From: Prolixibacteraceae bacterium
GTDB lineage: Bacteria; Bacteroidota; Bacteroidia; Bacteroidales; Prolixibacteraceae
Direction of reading: 5' to 3'
Length of the DNA: 64,000 nucleotides
Assembly (NCBI GenBank): GCA_029975525.1
Contig: JARKOX010000149.1
Span: 1-64,000, forward strand
The translations under genes were made by a program, and so were the position numbers. The stretch's first letter is position 1; every line of letters starts with the position of its first letter. The notes under the pieces are model-generated. The model was not told where the DNA came from. It ran no database searches and saw only the letters and a list, made by a program, of their open reading frames with translations. Shown here piece after piece: positions 1-7,624 of the stretch.

Positions 1-655
1 AGCTGCTGGGCACCGGAACGATGCTGGCGATTACTCTTACCGTATTGAACTGGACTGGAAGTCGTATCTCTACTTTGGACTGAAAGCCGGATTTACCAAC
101 TACGTCAACAATCTGAACGATTACACCATTTACGACCCCGACCACCCGGTCGACCCCGTTTTCCAGGGAGTGATTCACCGTTATTTTGTCCCAAATTTTG
201 GTGTCGGTGTTTTACTCCAGTCCGAAATCTGGCAGGTCGGCATATCGGTTCCCAAAATCATCCAGCTGGAGTATGACAGCAACGTCACCGACGTGAACTC
301 CTACTCCGAGCTGCGCCATTTCTTCTTTTCGGGCAGTTATATTTTCGACCTGAAACATGGCTATTTCCTGAAACCATCACTTCAGCTTCTGGTGGTTAAA
401 GGCGCCCCGCTCGAACTGGGCGCTTCGCTCGACCTGCTCTTTTTCAAAAGAATGTGGCTGGGAGGTTTTTACCGCTACAACGAAACGGCCGGTGTAACCG
501 CCCAGTGGATCTTCAGCAAAAAGATGCGTTTTGGTTACTCCTACGAATTCCCGGTGACCGACCTGGCCCGTTACCAGTTCGGCACCCACGAGGTGATGTT
601 CAGTTACGAACTCAACTTTACCCGGAACAACCGGTACAACTTCCGTTTTTTCTGA
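1..655 (+). CDS. PorP/SprF-type type IX secretion membrane protein, C-terminal part
   Basis: The reading frame is open from base 2 to the TGA at 653-655, so the gene starts left of the window; the GTG at 170 is internal and should not be taken as the start. The visible 217 or so residues alternate aromatic and polar residues in strand-like blocks (WKSYLYFGLKAGF, FFSGSYIFDL, MRFGYSYEFPVTDL, HEVMFSYELNF) and end in Phe, as outer-membrane beta-barrels do. This layout, and the phrases GYSYEFPVTDL and GTHEVMFSYEL, match the PorP/SprF family of Bacteroidota, which act with type IX secretion and gliding modules in the outer membrane. The partner genes, if any, lie outside the window. Family call fairly secure; the specific cargo or role is not visible. 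Confidence 0.82.
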   Translation, partial: AAGHRNDAGDYSYRIELDWKSYLYFGLKAGFTNYVNNLNDYTIYDPDHPVDPVFQGVIHRYFVPNFGVGVLLQSEIWQVGISVPKIIQLEYDSNVTDVNSYSELRHFFFSGSYIFDLKHGYFLKPSLQLLVVKGAPLELGASLDLLFFKRMWLGGFYRYNETAGVTAQWIFSKKMRFGYSYEFPVTDLARYQFGTHEVMFSYELNFTRNNRYNFRFF

Positions 656-712
656 CCTAAACCCAAAACGATTTTCAGCTGTTCTATTGACATTTCATCA
701 AAACCATCAATT

Positions 713-1477
713 ATGCTACTGACAATTTCGCCTGCCAAAACTCTCGATTTTACCACAACGCCGGTCACCCGGCACGCCAGCGAACCGGTATTTATGACAC
801 AAACCCGGAAGCTGGTTTCGGAACTCCGGAAACGCAAAGCTTCCGAACTGGAGGCCATCATGAATATTTCGCCCAAACTGGCCCTGCTGAACTACGAACG
901 GTTCCAGACCTGGAAACCGGTCCCCGAACTGTCGAAACAGGCGGTGCTGGCGTTCAACGGTGATGTTTATGCCGGACTGGATGCCCCGAGGCTGCACGAA
1001 GAGGAGTTGCTGCTGGCACAAAAACAGCTGCGGATTTTGTCGGGATTGTATGGGGTATTGCGGCCGCTCGATCTCATCCAGCCCCATCGTCTCGAAATGG
1101 GAACCCGCCTGGAGATAGCCGGCAAGCCGGATTTGTATGAATTCTGGAGAGAAAAGGTGGTTGCCGAAATCAACCGGGCCGTAAAAGAGAGCGGCAGCCC
1201 GGTGTTGATCAATCTGGCTTCGGCAGAATATTTTAAGAGCATCAACCTTTCAAAGCTGCAGGCCGAAGTGGTCACCGCCGAATTTAAAGAGTTGAAAGCG
1301 GGGAAATACCGGATGGTCTCCTTCTTTGCCAAAAGAGCCCGCGGGCTGATGACCCGTTTTGTTTTGCAGAACCGGCTGTCCGATCCGGAGGAGCTGAAAG
1401 CTTTCGACAGCGAAGGCTACCATTTCAATCCGCACCTCAGCCAAAACAACACGCTGGTTTTCACCCGCGAACGCTGA
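713..1477 (+). CDS. yaaA: Peroxide stress protein YaaA (DUF328/UPF0246)
   Basis: 254 residues, the usual length of the YaaA family. It opens with the family signature TISPAKTLDF and contains FNGDVYAGLDA near residue 82, LSGLYGVLRPLD near 110 and LINLASAEYFKSI near 164, all hallmark blocks. E. coli YaaA is a cytoplasmic protein that limits intracellular iron and so reduces DNA damage during hydrogen peroxide stress; I infer the same general role. The gene stands 57 bp after the PorP/SprF gene on the same strand, and its stop is 6 bp from the stop of the convergent DUF3127 gene, leaving no room for a dedicated terminator between them. ATG start at 713 fits the family N-terminus exactly. Confidence 0.95.
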   Translation: MLLTISPAKTLDFTTTPVTRHASEPVFMTQTRKLVSELRKRKASELEAIMNISPKLALLNYERFQTWKPVPELSKQAVLAFNGDVYAGLDAPRLHEEELLLAQKQLRILSGLYGVLRPLDLIQPHRLEMGTRLEIAGKPDLYEFWREKVVAEINRAVKESGSPVLINLASAEYFKSINLSKLQAEVVTAEFKELKAGKYRMVSFFAKRARGLMTRFVLQNRLSDPEELKAFDSEGYHFNPHLSQNNTLVFTRER

Positions 1478-1483
1478 CCTGCG

Positions 1484-1855
1484 CTAAAACGGCAGGTCGT
1501 CACTGCCTTCGTCAGCCCGCTCGGGCGGGATATCGCCAATTTCGAACGGCGGCGGTGGCGGCACGCTGTTACCGCGGGAGCCTGCTCCGTCAATCTTCCA
1601 GGCATTGATGTCACTGAACCATCTCCCGTTGTATTCGCGCGACTCCAGGTTAAAGGCAACTTCAAGCTCTTCTCCCGGGGAGAAAGGTTCGAGTAACGCC
1701 ACCTTGTCGTTAAACAGGGTAAAGCAAACTTTTCGTGGAAACTGATCGTTGGTTTCTATCACAAACAGCTGTTTTTTCCAGCTGTTACCTGCCCGGCTGA
1801 CTCCCGATTCGACCGGCAGCACCTGATAGAGTTTTCCTTTTATGGTAAGGCTCAT
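1484..1855 (-). CDS. DUF3127 domain protein
   Basis: 123 residues. The core from residue 1 to about 90 (SLTIKGKLYQVLPVESG, KKQLFVIET, PRKVCFTLFNDKV, EVAFNLESREYNGRWFSDINAWKI) is the DUF3127 domain, a small OB-fold-like domain common in Bacteroidota and found encoded in phages too; a nucleic-acid-binding role has been suggested by fold but is not proven. The C-terminal 30 residues are Gly/Pro-rich and acidic, ending DDLPF. That layout, OB-like core plus flexible tail with an acidic, aromatic tip, resembles single-stranded DNA-binding proteins such as SSB, whose DDDIPF tip binds partner enzymes. This resemblance is my observation and supports, but does not prove, a DNA-related role. Confidence 0.85.
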   Translation of the reverse strand: MSLTIKGKLYQVLPVESGVSRAGNSWKKQLFVIETNDQFPRKVCFTLFNDKVALLEPFSPGEELEVAFNLESREYNGRWFSDINAWKIDGAGSRGNSVPPPPPFEIGDIPPERADEGSDDLPF

Positions 1856-1861
1856 TTCAAA

Positions 1862-1911
1862 AAAAATAAAAAGGTGTCACAAGCCGGATCAACTCCTGTT
1901 TGTGACACCTT
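1862..1911 (-). terminator. Intrinsic terminator after the FKBP lipoprotein gene
   Basis: Perfect 12-bp stem: AAGGTGTCACAA at 1871-1882 pairs with TTGTGACACCTT at 1900-1911, with a 17-nt loop. On the minus strand it is followed by a T-rich run (the A-rich stretch at 1861-1870 on the plus strand). It lies between the FKBP lipoprotein gene and the DUF3127 gene, so DUF3127 probably needs either read-through or its own promoter. Confidence 0.88.
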
Positions 1912-1926
1912 GGTATTAAAATCAGA

Positions 1927-2640
1927 TTATTGTTTGGCCTGCGGAACAATCTCCAGCAGTTCAACTTCAAATATCAAAGCGGCATTGGGTCCGATTACTC
2001 CGCCGGTGCCACGTTCGCCGTAAGCCAGATTAGCGGGGATGTAAACTTTCCATTTTGAACCAACCGGCATCAGCTGAAGCGCTTCCACCCATCCCGGAAT
2101 CACACGGTTAACCTGGAATTCGGCAGGTTCGCCGCGGTCAACCGAACTGTCGAAAACAGTCCCGTCGATCAGGGTACCGTGGTAGTGTACTTTTACCACA
2201 TCGTTTTCGGTCGGTTTCGGGCCGGTACCTTCTTTAATAACTTCATACTGCAGGCCGCTGTCGGTCGTTACCACGCCTTCGCGGCTTTTATTTTTTTCCA
2301 GGTAAGCGTTACCGGCTTCCAGGTTGTCCTGACTCATTTTGCCATACATTTTTTCAAAGAATTCAGAAACAATCTGGTTGGATTCAGCAGCGGAAAGCAA
2401 GGTAGAATCGCCTTTCATAAACTGGCGGAAAGATTCAGCCAGGATATCGATATTGATCTCTTTCCCGCCCGGTGCATTTTCCAGACTCTGTTTGTTGTTT
2501 TGTCCGATCAGGACCCCCAGTGCATAACTGGTTGAATCAATAGAAGTTTCAAGTTTTACCTTTCCACCTCCATTTTGCTGGCAACCGGCACCGATAAAAG
2601 CGACAACCGCTACCATCAGAAAAATTGACTTGATTTTCAT
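1927..2640 (-). CDS. FKBP-type peptidyl-prolyl isomerase, lipoprotein
   Basis: 237 residues. The N-terminus is a lipoprotein signal (hydrophobic run, lipobox FIGAGC with Cys20), so the mature protein should be anchored to a membrane, facing the periplasm. Residues about 30-120 match the helical FKBP N-terminal dimerisation domain (SYALGVLIG, NQIVSEFFEKM), and residues 120-235 are a full FKBP domain: VHYHGTLIDGTVFDSS, VIPGWVEALQLMPVGSKW, IPANLAYG, LIFEVELLEIV. It should catalyse prolyl cis-trans isomerisation and act as a folding helper for exported proteins, like E. coli FkpA. It sits 24 bp downstream of a second, closely similar FKBP gene without a signal sequence; the two look like a tandem duplication with split localisation. 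Confidence 0.93.
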   Translation of the reverse strand: MKIKSIFLMVAVVAFIGAGCQQNGGGKVKLETSIDSTSYALGVLIGQNNKQSLENAPGGKEINIDILAESFRQFMKGDSTLLSAAESNQIVSEFFEKMYGKMSQDNLEAGNAYLEKNKSREGVVTTDSGLQYEVIKEGTGPKPTENDVVKVHYHGTLIDGTVFDSSVDRGEPAEFQVNRVIPGWVEALQLMPVGSKWKVYIPANLAYGERGTGGVIGPNAALIFEVELLEIVPQAKQ

Positions 2641-2664
2641 ATTCGTACGAATGATTAATATTTA

Positions 2665-3276
2665 TTAAACAATATTCAGCAATTCAACCTCGAAGATGAG
2701 CGTGGCGTTGGGGCCGATTACATTTCCGGCGCCGCGGTCGCCATAAGCCAGATCCGACGGGATAAAAAGTCTCCATTTCGAACCGACCGGCATGAGCTGC
2801 AACGCTTCGATCCATCCCTGAATAACGCCGTTAACAGGAAATTCGGCCGGTTGTCCGCGGTTGACAGAACTGTCGAAGACGGTCCCGTCGATCAGCGTTC
2901 CGTGGTAATGGCAACGAACACGGTCGCGCAGTGTGGGCAGCTTGCCCTCGCCCTGTTTCAGGATCAGGTACTGAAGGCCGCTGGGGAGCTCCACCACGCC
3001 TTTCTCCTGGCTGTTTTGGGCCAGAAAAGCCATTCCTTCTTCCAGGTTTTTGCGGGCATCGCCCGACGAGAGGCTTTCCATAAAATTCTCCAGGATCTGG
3101 TTGGCTTCTTCCGGGCTCAGGGCCGGTTTTTCGCCTTTAAAAGTATCGGTGAGGGCCTGGGTAAATGCGGCAATATCGAGTGTCTCAACTCCGGAGCGGA
3201 TCAGATTACTGACTACGCTCATTCCCAATGCATAGCTAAGTTTCTCGGCATCGCTCACAATTTGTTTTTTTACCAT
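2665..3276 (-). CDS. FKBP-type peptidyl-prolyl isomerase, cytoplasmic
   Basis: 203 residues. No signal peptide (starts MVKKQIVSDAEK), so probably cytoplasmic. Same architecture as its neighbour: helical N-terminal region (SYALGMSVVSNLI, EEANQILENFMESL) followed by an FKBP domain with VRCHYHGTLIDGTVFDSS, VIQGWIEALQLMPVGSKW and IPSDLAYG. The two proteins are near identical over long stretches of the FKBP domain. Expected activity is prolyl isomerisation. It lies 50 bp downstream of mnmD and 24 bp upstream of the lipoprotein FKBP gene, so mnmD and both FKBP genes may be one transcription unit ending at the terminator near 1880. Confidence 0.92.
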   Translation of the reverse strand: MVKKQIVSDAEKLSYALGMSVVSNLIRSGVETLDIAAFTQALTDTFKGEKPALSPEEANQILENFMESLSSGDARKNLEEGMAFLAQNSQEKGVVELPSGLQYLILKQGEGKLPTLRDRVRCHYHGTLIDGTVFDSSVNRGQPAEFPVNGVIQGWIEALQLMPVGSKWRLFIPSDLAYGDRGAGNVIGPNATLIFEVELLNIV

Positions 3277-3326
3277 CAGTATTATTATTAGAAATGGAAG
3301 CTGCGAAGATAATTCATTTTTTTGTT

Positions 3327-4043
3327 TTAACGGGGAGAGGCAATTTTAATTCCACGCAGCATCTCCTTTTTACCGGGCGGACCGGGCACTCTTTCAACCG
3401 AAAGCCCCAAGGCCTGCAAATTTCGTCTCACTTCGCCCTTGGCGCTGTAGGTAACAAAAACTCCGCCCGGCGCCAACGCCCCGGTCATTTTCGACAGAAC
3501 AGCCGGCTGCCACATCTCGGGCTGCTTGTCGGGGCCAAAGGCATCGAAATAGACCACATCGAAAGCGGGCAGTGCGGGAAGCGGGTCGGTCACCAGGTCG
3601 AGCCGGATTTTGGTCAACGCAAAAAAAGGGGTAACTTGCAGCTCCTCGTTCCACGGCGCACGATGCAGGGCCAAAAACAGGGCGGCCGCATCTTCTCCCA
3701 GCAGGTCGGGATAGTTTAGCCGGCCAGCCACCTCCGGGGCAAGCGGAAATTTTTCGAGCGACACATACCGCACCTCACGCCCGCTCCGGGCCGCTTCCAT
3801 CGCCGTCAGCAGGGCATTGAGCCCTGTTCCGAAGCCTGCTTCGAGCACGGCCACCTGCCTGCCGGCAACACTACAGAAGCCGTTGGCCAGAAAAACATGC
3901 TGCGATTCGGTGATGGCGCCGTTCACCGAGTGGTAATGTTCATTCAGTTCACGGTGGAAGAGGGTGTGCGAACGGTCAGCAGTAGCGATAATCTCAGGCG
4001 TTTTCACGAAAAAAGTGTTAGCGTTGCATGCTACAAACAGCAT
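3327..4043 (-). CDS. mnmD: tRNA 5-methylaminomethyl-2-thiouridine methyltransferase MnmD
   Basis: 238 residues. Methyltransferase of the DUF752/MnmD type: TADRSHTLFHRELNEHYHSVNGAI near the N-terminus, VLEAGFGTGLNALL (SAM-binding loop) near residue 67, DVVYFDAFGPDKQPEMW near 160 and GGVFVTYSAKGEVRRNL near 195. MnmD makes the last methylation of the wobble uridine mnm5(s2)U34; in Bacteroidota it occurs alone, whereas in E. coli it is fused to MnmC oxidase. The ATG at 4043 gives 15 extra residues compared with the usual start; a GTG at 4007 (VKTPEI) would give the normal N-terminus, so the start is uncertain. Divergent from the YciO/TsaC gene. Confidence 0.9.
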   Translation of the reverse strand: MLFVACNANTFFVKTPEIIATADRSHTLFHRELNEHYHSVNGAITESQHVFLANGFCSVAGRQVAVLEAGFGTGLNALLTAMEAARSGREVRYVSLEKFPLAPEVAGRLNYPDLLGEDAAALFLALHRAPWNEELQVTPFFALTKIRLDLVTDPLPALPAFDVVYFDAFGPDKQPEMWQPAVLSKMTGALAPGGVFVTYSAKGEVRRNLQALGLSVERVPGPPGKKEMLRGIKIASPR

Positions 4044-4118
4044 TCAACAGATTTGCAATAAAATAATCCGCATTAAAACTAAAATTATAATTTTAAGCGG
4101 CCAAAAACAGAAACAGAA

Positions 4119-4733
4119 ATGCTGATAAAATTATTCAATGAAAATCCCAATCCCAAGGATATCCGCAAAGTGGTGGAAGTGCTGCGGGAGGGCGGGATCA
4201 TTATTTATCCAACCGACACGGTTTACGGACTGGGCTGCGACATTACCAATGTGAAAGCCGTGGCGAAGATCGCGCGGCTGAAAGGCGTTGACATCGAACG
4301 GTCCAACTTTTCATTCATCTGCAGCGACCTGAGCCATCTGTCAGACTACACCCGGCCGATTTCGAACCAGGTTTTTAAGGTGATGAAAAAAAACCTGCCG
4401 GGCCCATTCACCTTCATTCTGGAAGCCAACAACCAGGTCCCGAAATATTTCAAGGGGAAGAAAAAAACCGTCGGTATCCGGGTTCCTGCCAACAACATCA
4501 TCCGGGAGATCATCAAGGAGCTGGGGAACCCGATTCTTTCCACCTCCATCCGCGACGACGACGAAATTCTGGAGTACACCACCGACCCGGAACTGATCTA
4601 CGAAAAATTCCGCGACATCGTCGATTTGGTGATTGACGGCGGATACGGCGAGCTGGTGCCCTCGACCGTGGTCGACTACACCGGAGAGAGCCCGGTAATC
4701 ATCCGACAGGGAAAAGGGGAGTTGTTGTTGTAA
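4119..4733 (+). CDS. YciO/TsaC/Sua5-family protein (threonylcarbamoyl-AMP synthase-like)
   Basis: 204 residues, a single YrdC domain: [17 protein letters not shown] (residues about 25-42), [14 protein letters not shown] near 67, LPGPFTFIL near 94, [10 protein letters not shown] near 117, GNPILSTSI near 132 and [20 protein letters not shown] at the end. The family makes threonylcarbamoyl-AMP for the t6A37 modification of tRNAs reading ANN codons. The order of motifs and the [10 protein letters not shown] segment resemble the E. coli YciO branch more than TsaC itself; YciO is reported to be a poor substitute for TsaC, so the exact reaction is uncertain. The downstream partner of the pathway, TsaD, is also in this window. 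The stop is only 5 bp from the stop of convergent trkH. Confidence 0.85.
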   Translation: MLIKLFNENPNPKDIRKVVEVLREGGIIIYPTDTVYGLGCDITNVKAVAKIARLKGVDIERSNFSFICSDLSHLSDYTRPISNQVFKVMKKNLPGPFTFILEANNQVPKYFKGKKKTVGIRVPANNIIREIIKELGNPILSTSIRDDDEILEYTTDPELIYEKFRDIVDLVIDGGYGELVPSTVVDYTGESPVIIRQGKGELLL

Positions 4734-4738
4734 TTTGC

Positions 4739-6184
4739 TTATTCTTTCCAGAAAGCAGGGGTGAAAAGTACCAGCACGGTAAACAGCTCGAGCCTGCCAA
4801 GAAGCATCAGAAACGAGAGAAACCACTTCCCTACCGGGGCAACATGGTCAAAAGTTACGGCCGGTCCCAGGTTGCCCAGTCCCGGACCGATATTTCCGAG
4901 GCAGGTTGCCACTGCGCCCATCGCCGACTCCAGATCAGGATCGATAAAAACAAACAGGATGGTGCTGACGAAGAAGACAAGCAGGTAAAACATAAAAAAG
5001 GCCAGCACGTTGGTAATGATTTTGGCATCGACAGAATGTTTGTTGAACCTGACCGGGATAACCGCATTGGGATGAATAATCCGGCGAAGTTCATAATAGC
5101 TATTTTTGAGCAGCATCACAATCCGCACAATCTTGATCCCGCCCCCCGTGGAGCCGGCCGACCCACCGAAGAAAAAGAGGGCAAAAAGCAAAACATACAG
5201 CACCGGTTTCCACACCAAGTAGTCTGTTGTAGCAAAGCCGGTGGTGGTAATGACCGAAACCACCTGAAAGAGTGCATCCCGGAACGCCTGCTCCACGCCC
5301 AGCGTGGTGGTAATGAGCAGCCCGCTGAAAATAATAATGGTGAAACCCAGTACAAAAAGCAGGTAATATTTGAACTCTTCATCGTGGAAAAGCCGTTTGA
5401 GATTGCCTTTGAGCGCCACATACAAAAGCGAAAAATTGGTGCCGGCCAAAAACATGAAGAAAATGATGACATACTGAATGAAGGGCGACGGCCAGAAAGC
5501 AACACTGGCCTGTTTGGTTGAAAACCCTCCGGTAGCCATGGTAGCAAAAGCATGACAAACCCCGTCGAAAAGCGACATTCCGCCCATCCAGAGCAGCAGC
5601 GCTTCGATTGCGGTAAACAGGATGTAAATTCCCCACAACCGGATGGCGGTTTGCTGAATTTTGGGGCTCAGTTTGTCGGGAGTCGGGCCGGGCACTTCCG
5701 CCAAAAACAGCTGGATGCCGCCAATGCCAAAAAGGGGAAGAAAAGCCAGCGACAGCACGATGATTCCCATTCCACCCAACCAGTGGGTAAGACTTCGCCA
5801 GAAAAGTATTCCGTTGGGGAGCGCTTCAATATCGTTTAAGATGGTGGAGCCGGTGGTGGTAAACCCCGACATGGTTTCGAAGAAAGCGTTGGTTAAATTG
5901 GGAATCGATCCGCTCACCAGGTAAGGCAGCGTGCCAAAAAACGAAAACACGACCCACACCAGGGTGACGATCACAAAACCTTCGCGTTTGGTGATTTGCC
6001 TGGGTGAATGAGAAGTGGTCAGCACCGCGATGGTCCCGATAAAAAGGGAAAGCAGCGACGAAAAAACAAAAGCCGGCACATCGCTCCCGCCGTAAAACAG
6101 CGCCACCGCCAGGGCCAGGAGCATGGCAACCCCTTCCACAATCAATAAAAAACCGAGAATACGTATGATGATCCTGAAATTCAT
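4739..6184 (-). CDS. trkH: TrkH-family potassium uptake channel subunit
   Basis: 481 residues with about ten hydrophobic segments over the whole length. Family blocks are visible: FFETMSGFTTTGSTIL near residue 105 (first selectivity-filter loop), HAFATMATGGFSTKQAS near 213, VSVITTTGFATTDY near 310, and GSAGSTGGGIKIVRIVMLLKN near 345; the last pore loop has CLGNIGPGLGNLGP near 430. TrkH forms the K+-conducting dimer in the inner membrane, gated by TrkA. It is directly downstream of trkA (23 bp), the normal pairing. The stop codon at 4739 abuts that of the convergent YciO-type gene, so the two transcripts must overlap at their 3' ends. Confidence 0.95.
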   Translation of the reverse strand: MNFRIIIRILGFLLIVEGVAMLLALAVALFYGGSDVPAFVFSSLLSLFIGTIAVLTTSHSPRQITKREGFVIVTLVWVVFSFFGTLPYLVSGSIPNLTNAFFETMSGFTTTGSTILNDIEALPNGILFWRSLTHWLGGMGIIVLSLAFLPLFGIGGIQLFLAEVPGPTPDKLSPKIQQTAIRLWGIYILFTAIEALLLWMGGMSLFDGVCHAFATMATGGFSTKQASVAFWPSPFIQYVIIFFMFLAGTNFSLLYVALKGNLKRLFHDEEFKYYLLFVLGFTIIIFSGLLITTTLGVEQAFRDALFQVVSVITTTGFATTDYLVWKPVLYVLLFALFFFGGSAGSTGGGIKIVRIVMLLKNSYYELRRIIHPNAVIPVRFNKHSVDAKIITNVLAFFMFYLLVFFVSTILFVFIDPDLESAMGAVATCLGNIGPGLGNLGPAVTFDHVAPVGKWFLSFLMLLGRLELFTVLVLFTPAFWKE

Positions 6185-6207
6185 CGTCTGTTTTTACAGG
6201 GGAAACC

Positions 6208-7542
6208 CTATTTGAAGAACTTTTCCAATTTTTTTATTCCCGAAGGCAGGGTAAAAACAACCACTTTGTCCCCCTCCTGGATCTGGGTATTTCCGTCGGC
6301 AACATATCCCTGGTTATCGCGGATAACACCTCCGATTTTGGCCTCAGCCGGAAACTCCAGGTCCCTGATCGGCTTTTTGGTGATCCGGGTGTCGGGTTTG
6401 GCAATAAACTCAAACACCTCGGCTTCCGAAGTGGTCAGGCATTTGACATTCGAAATTTCGGCATCCAGCGTAAACCGGTAGATGTAGCTTGCGGCAATCA
6501 GTTTTTTGTTGATCAGCGTTCCAATGTCCATCCCTTCGGCAATCTCCATAAAGGCAAAGTTTTCAACCTCGGCAACAGTCCGCTTAAGGCCAAAGGTTTT
6601 AGCCAGGTGGCAGGCCATCATGTTGGTTTCAGAACTGCCGGTGGTGGCAATAAAGGCATCCATTTTTTCAAGCCCCTCTTCTCTCAGCAGCTCCATGTTA
6701 CGCCCGTCTCCGTTAATAACCAACACATTTTCAAACTCATCGGCTATTCTTTCGCAACGTTCACGGTCCTCTTCAATCACCTTGATCCGGTACTGGTCGC
6801 CCAGTTTTTCAATGGCTTTCTGTGCAATGCGGCTTCCGCCCAGGAACATGATATTCCGGACTTCGAAAAGCTCTTTCCCGCACAATTCAAAAACTTTGGG
6901 CTGGGTAACCTGGTTGGTGATAAAAAACACAATGTCCCCATTCCGGATATAATCTTTTCCCTGCGGAATGATGGTCTCCTTGCCACGCGTGATGGCAACG
7001 GCCAGAATATCTTTGCTGCGGTGCGAAAGCTCTTCCAGGGTGTGGTTTACGATCGGGGCATTCCCCCGTATCTTGATCCCCAGCAGGATGAGCTTTCCAT
7101 TCGAAAACTCGATAAGCTGCCGGGTTCCGGTAAGTTTAATGGAGGAGACAATCTCTTTGGCGGCCAGACTTTCAGGGTAAATCAACTCATGAATCCCCAT
7201 GTTGCGAAGCTTTTCCCGGTAACGTTCGATCAGATACTCCGAATTGTTGATCCGGGCCAGGGTACGACCAACCCCCAGATAACTGGCCATGGAGCAAGCC
7301 AGTACGTTACGCTCTTCAAAGGGAGTAACGGCAATAAACAGATCGGCTTTGCTCAAGCCGGTTTGTTTCAGATCGACAAAAGAATGGGCCGACCCCCTGA
7401 TCGTAAGCAAATCGACGTCGCGACTGATACGTGCCAACTTTTCCGGGTCATCATCCAAAAGAACGATGTCGTGGTTCTCCTTGCTCAGCATTTTTGCAAG
7501 ATGCGTCCCCACTTCACCGGCGCCTGCAATCACTACTCTCAT
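6208..7542 (-). CDS. trkA: Trk system NAD-binding regulatory subunit TrkA
   Basis: 444 residues from the ATG at 7542, which gives the canonical start MRVVIAGAGEVGTHLAKML; an ATG at 7578 would add 12 odd residues rich in Cys and is unlikely. Two RCK modules in tandem: first Rossmann fold with GAGEVG near residue 7, first TrkA_C-like domain about residues 130-220, second Rossmann fold with MFLGGSRIAQKA near 232 and NGDGRNMELL near 280, and a final TrkA_C domain ending at about 440. TrkA rings bind NADH/ATP on the cytoplasmic side and gate TrkH. Operon trkA-trkH. Length and order are normal. Confidence 0.95.
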   Translation of the reverse strand: MRVVIAGAGEVGTHLAKMLSKENHDIVLLDDDPEKLARISRDVDLLTIRGSAHSFVDLKQTGLSKADLFIAVTPFEERNVLACSMASYLGVGRTLARINNSEYLIERYREKLRNMGIHELIYPESLAAKEIVSSIKLTGTRQLIEFSNGKLILLGIKIRGNAPIVNHTLEELSHRSKDILAVAITRGKETIIPQGKDYIRNGDIVFFITNQVTQPKVFELCGKELFEVRNIMFLGGSRIAQKAIEKLGDQYRIKVIEEDRERCERIADEFENVLVINGDGRNMELLREEGLEKMDAFIATTGSSETNMMACHLAKTFGLKRTVAEVENFAFMEIAEGMDIGTLINKKLIAASYIYRFTLDAEISNVKCLTTSEAEVFEFIAKPDTRITKKPIRDLEFPAEAKIGGVIRDNQGYVADGNTQIQEGDKVVVFTLPSGIKKLEKFFK

Positions 7543-7624
7543 ATTTCTGACTTGAATAAAGCAGCAACAAAGTAACACAATAAACCGTTACTTCTCCAAA
7601 ATTTTCAAGCTTTTTGAAGCCCTT

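Noticed and set aside
6607-7575. 322-codon open frame on the plus strand
   Set aside because: Antisense to trkA, no recognisable domain.
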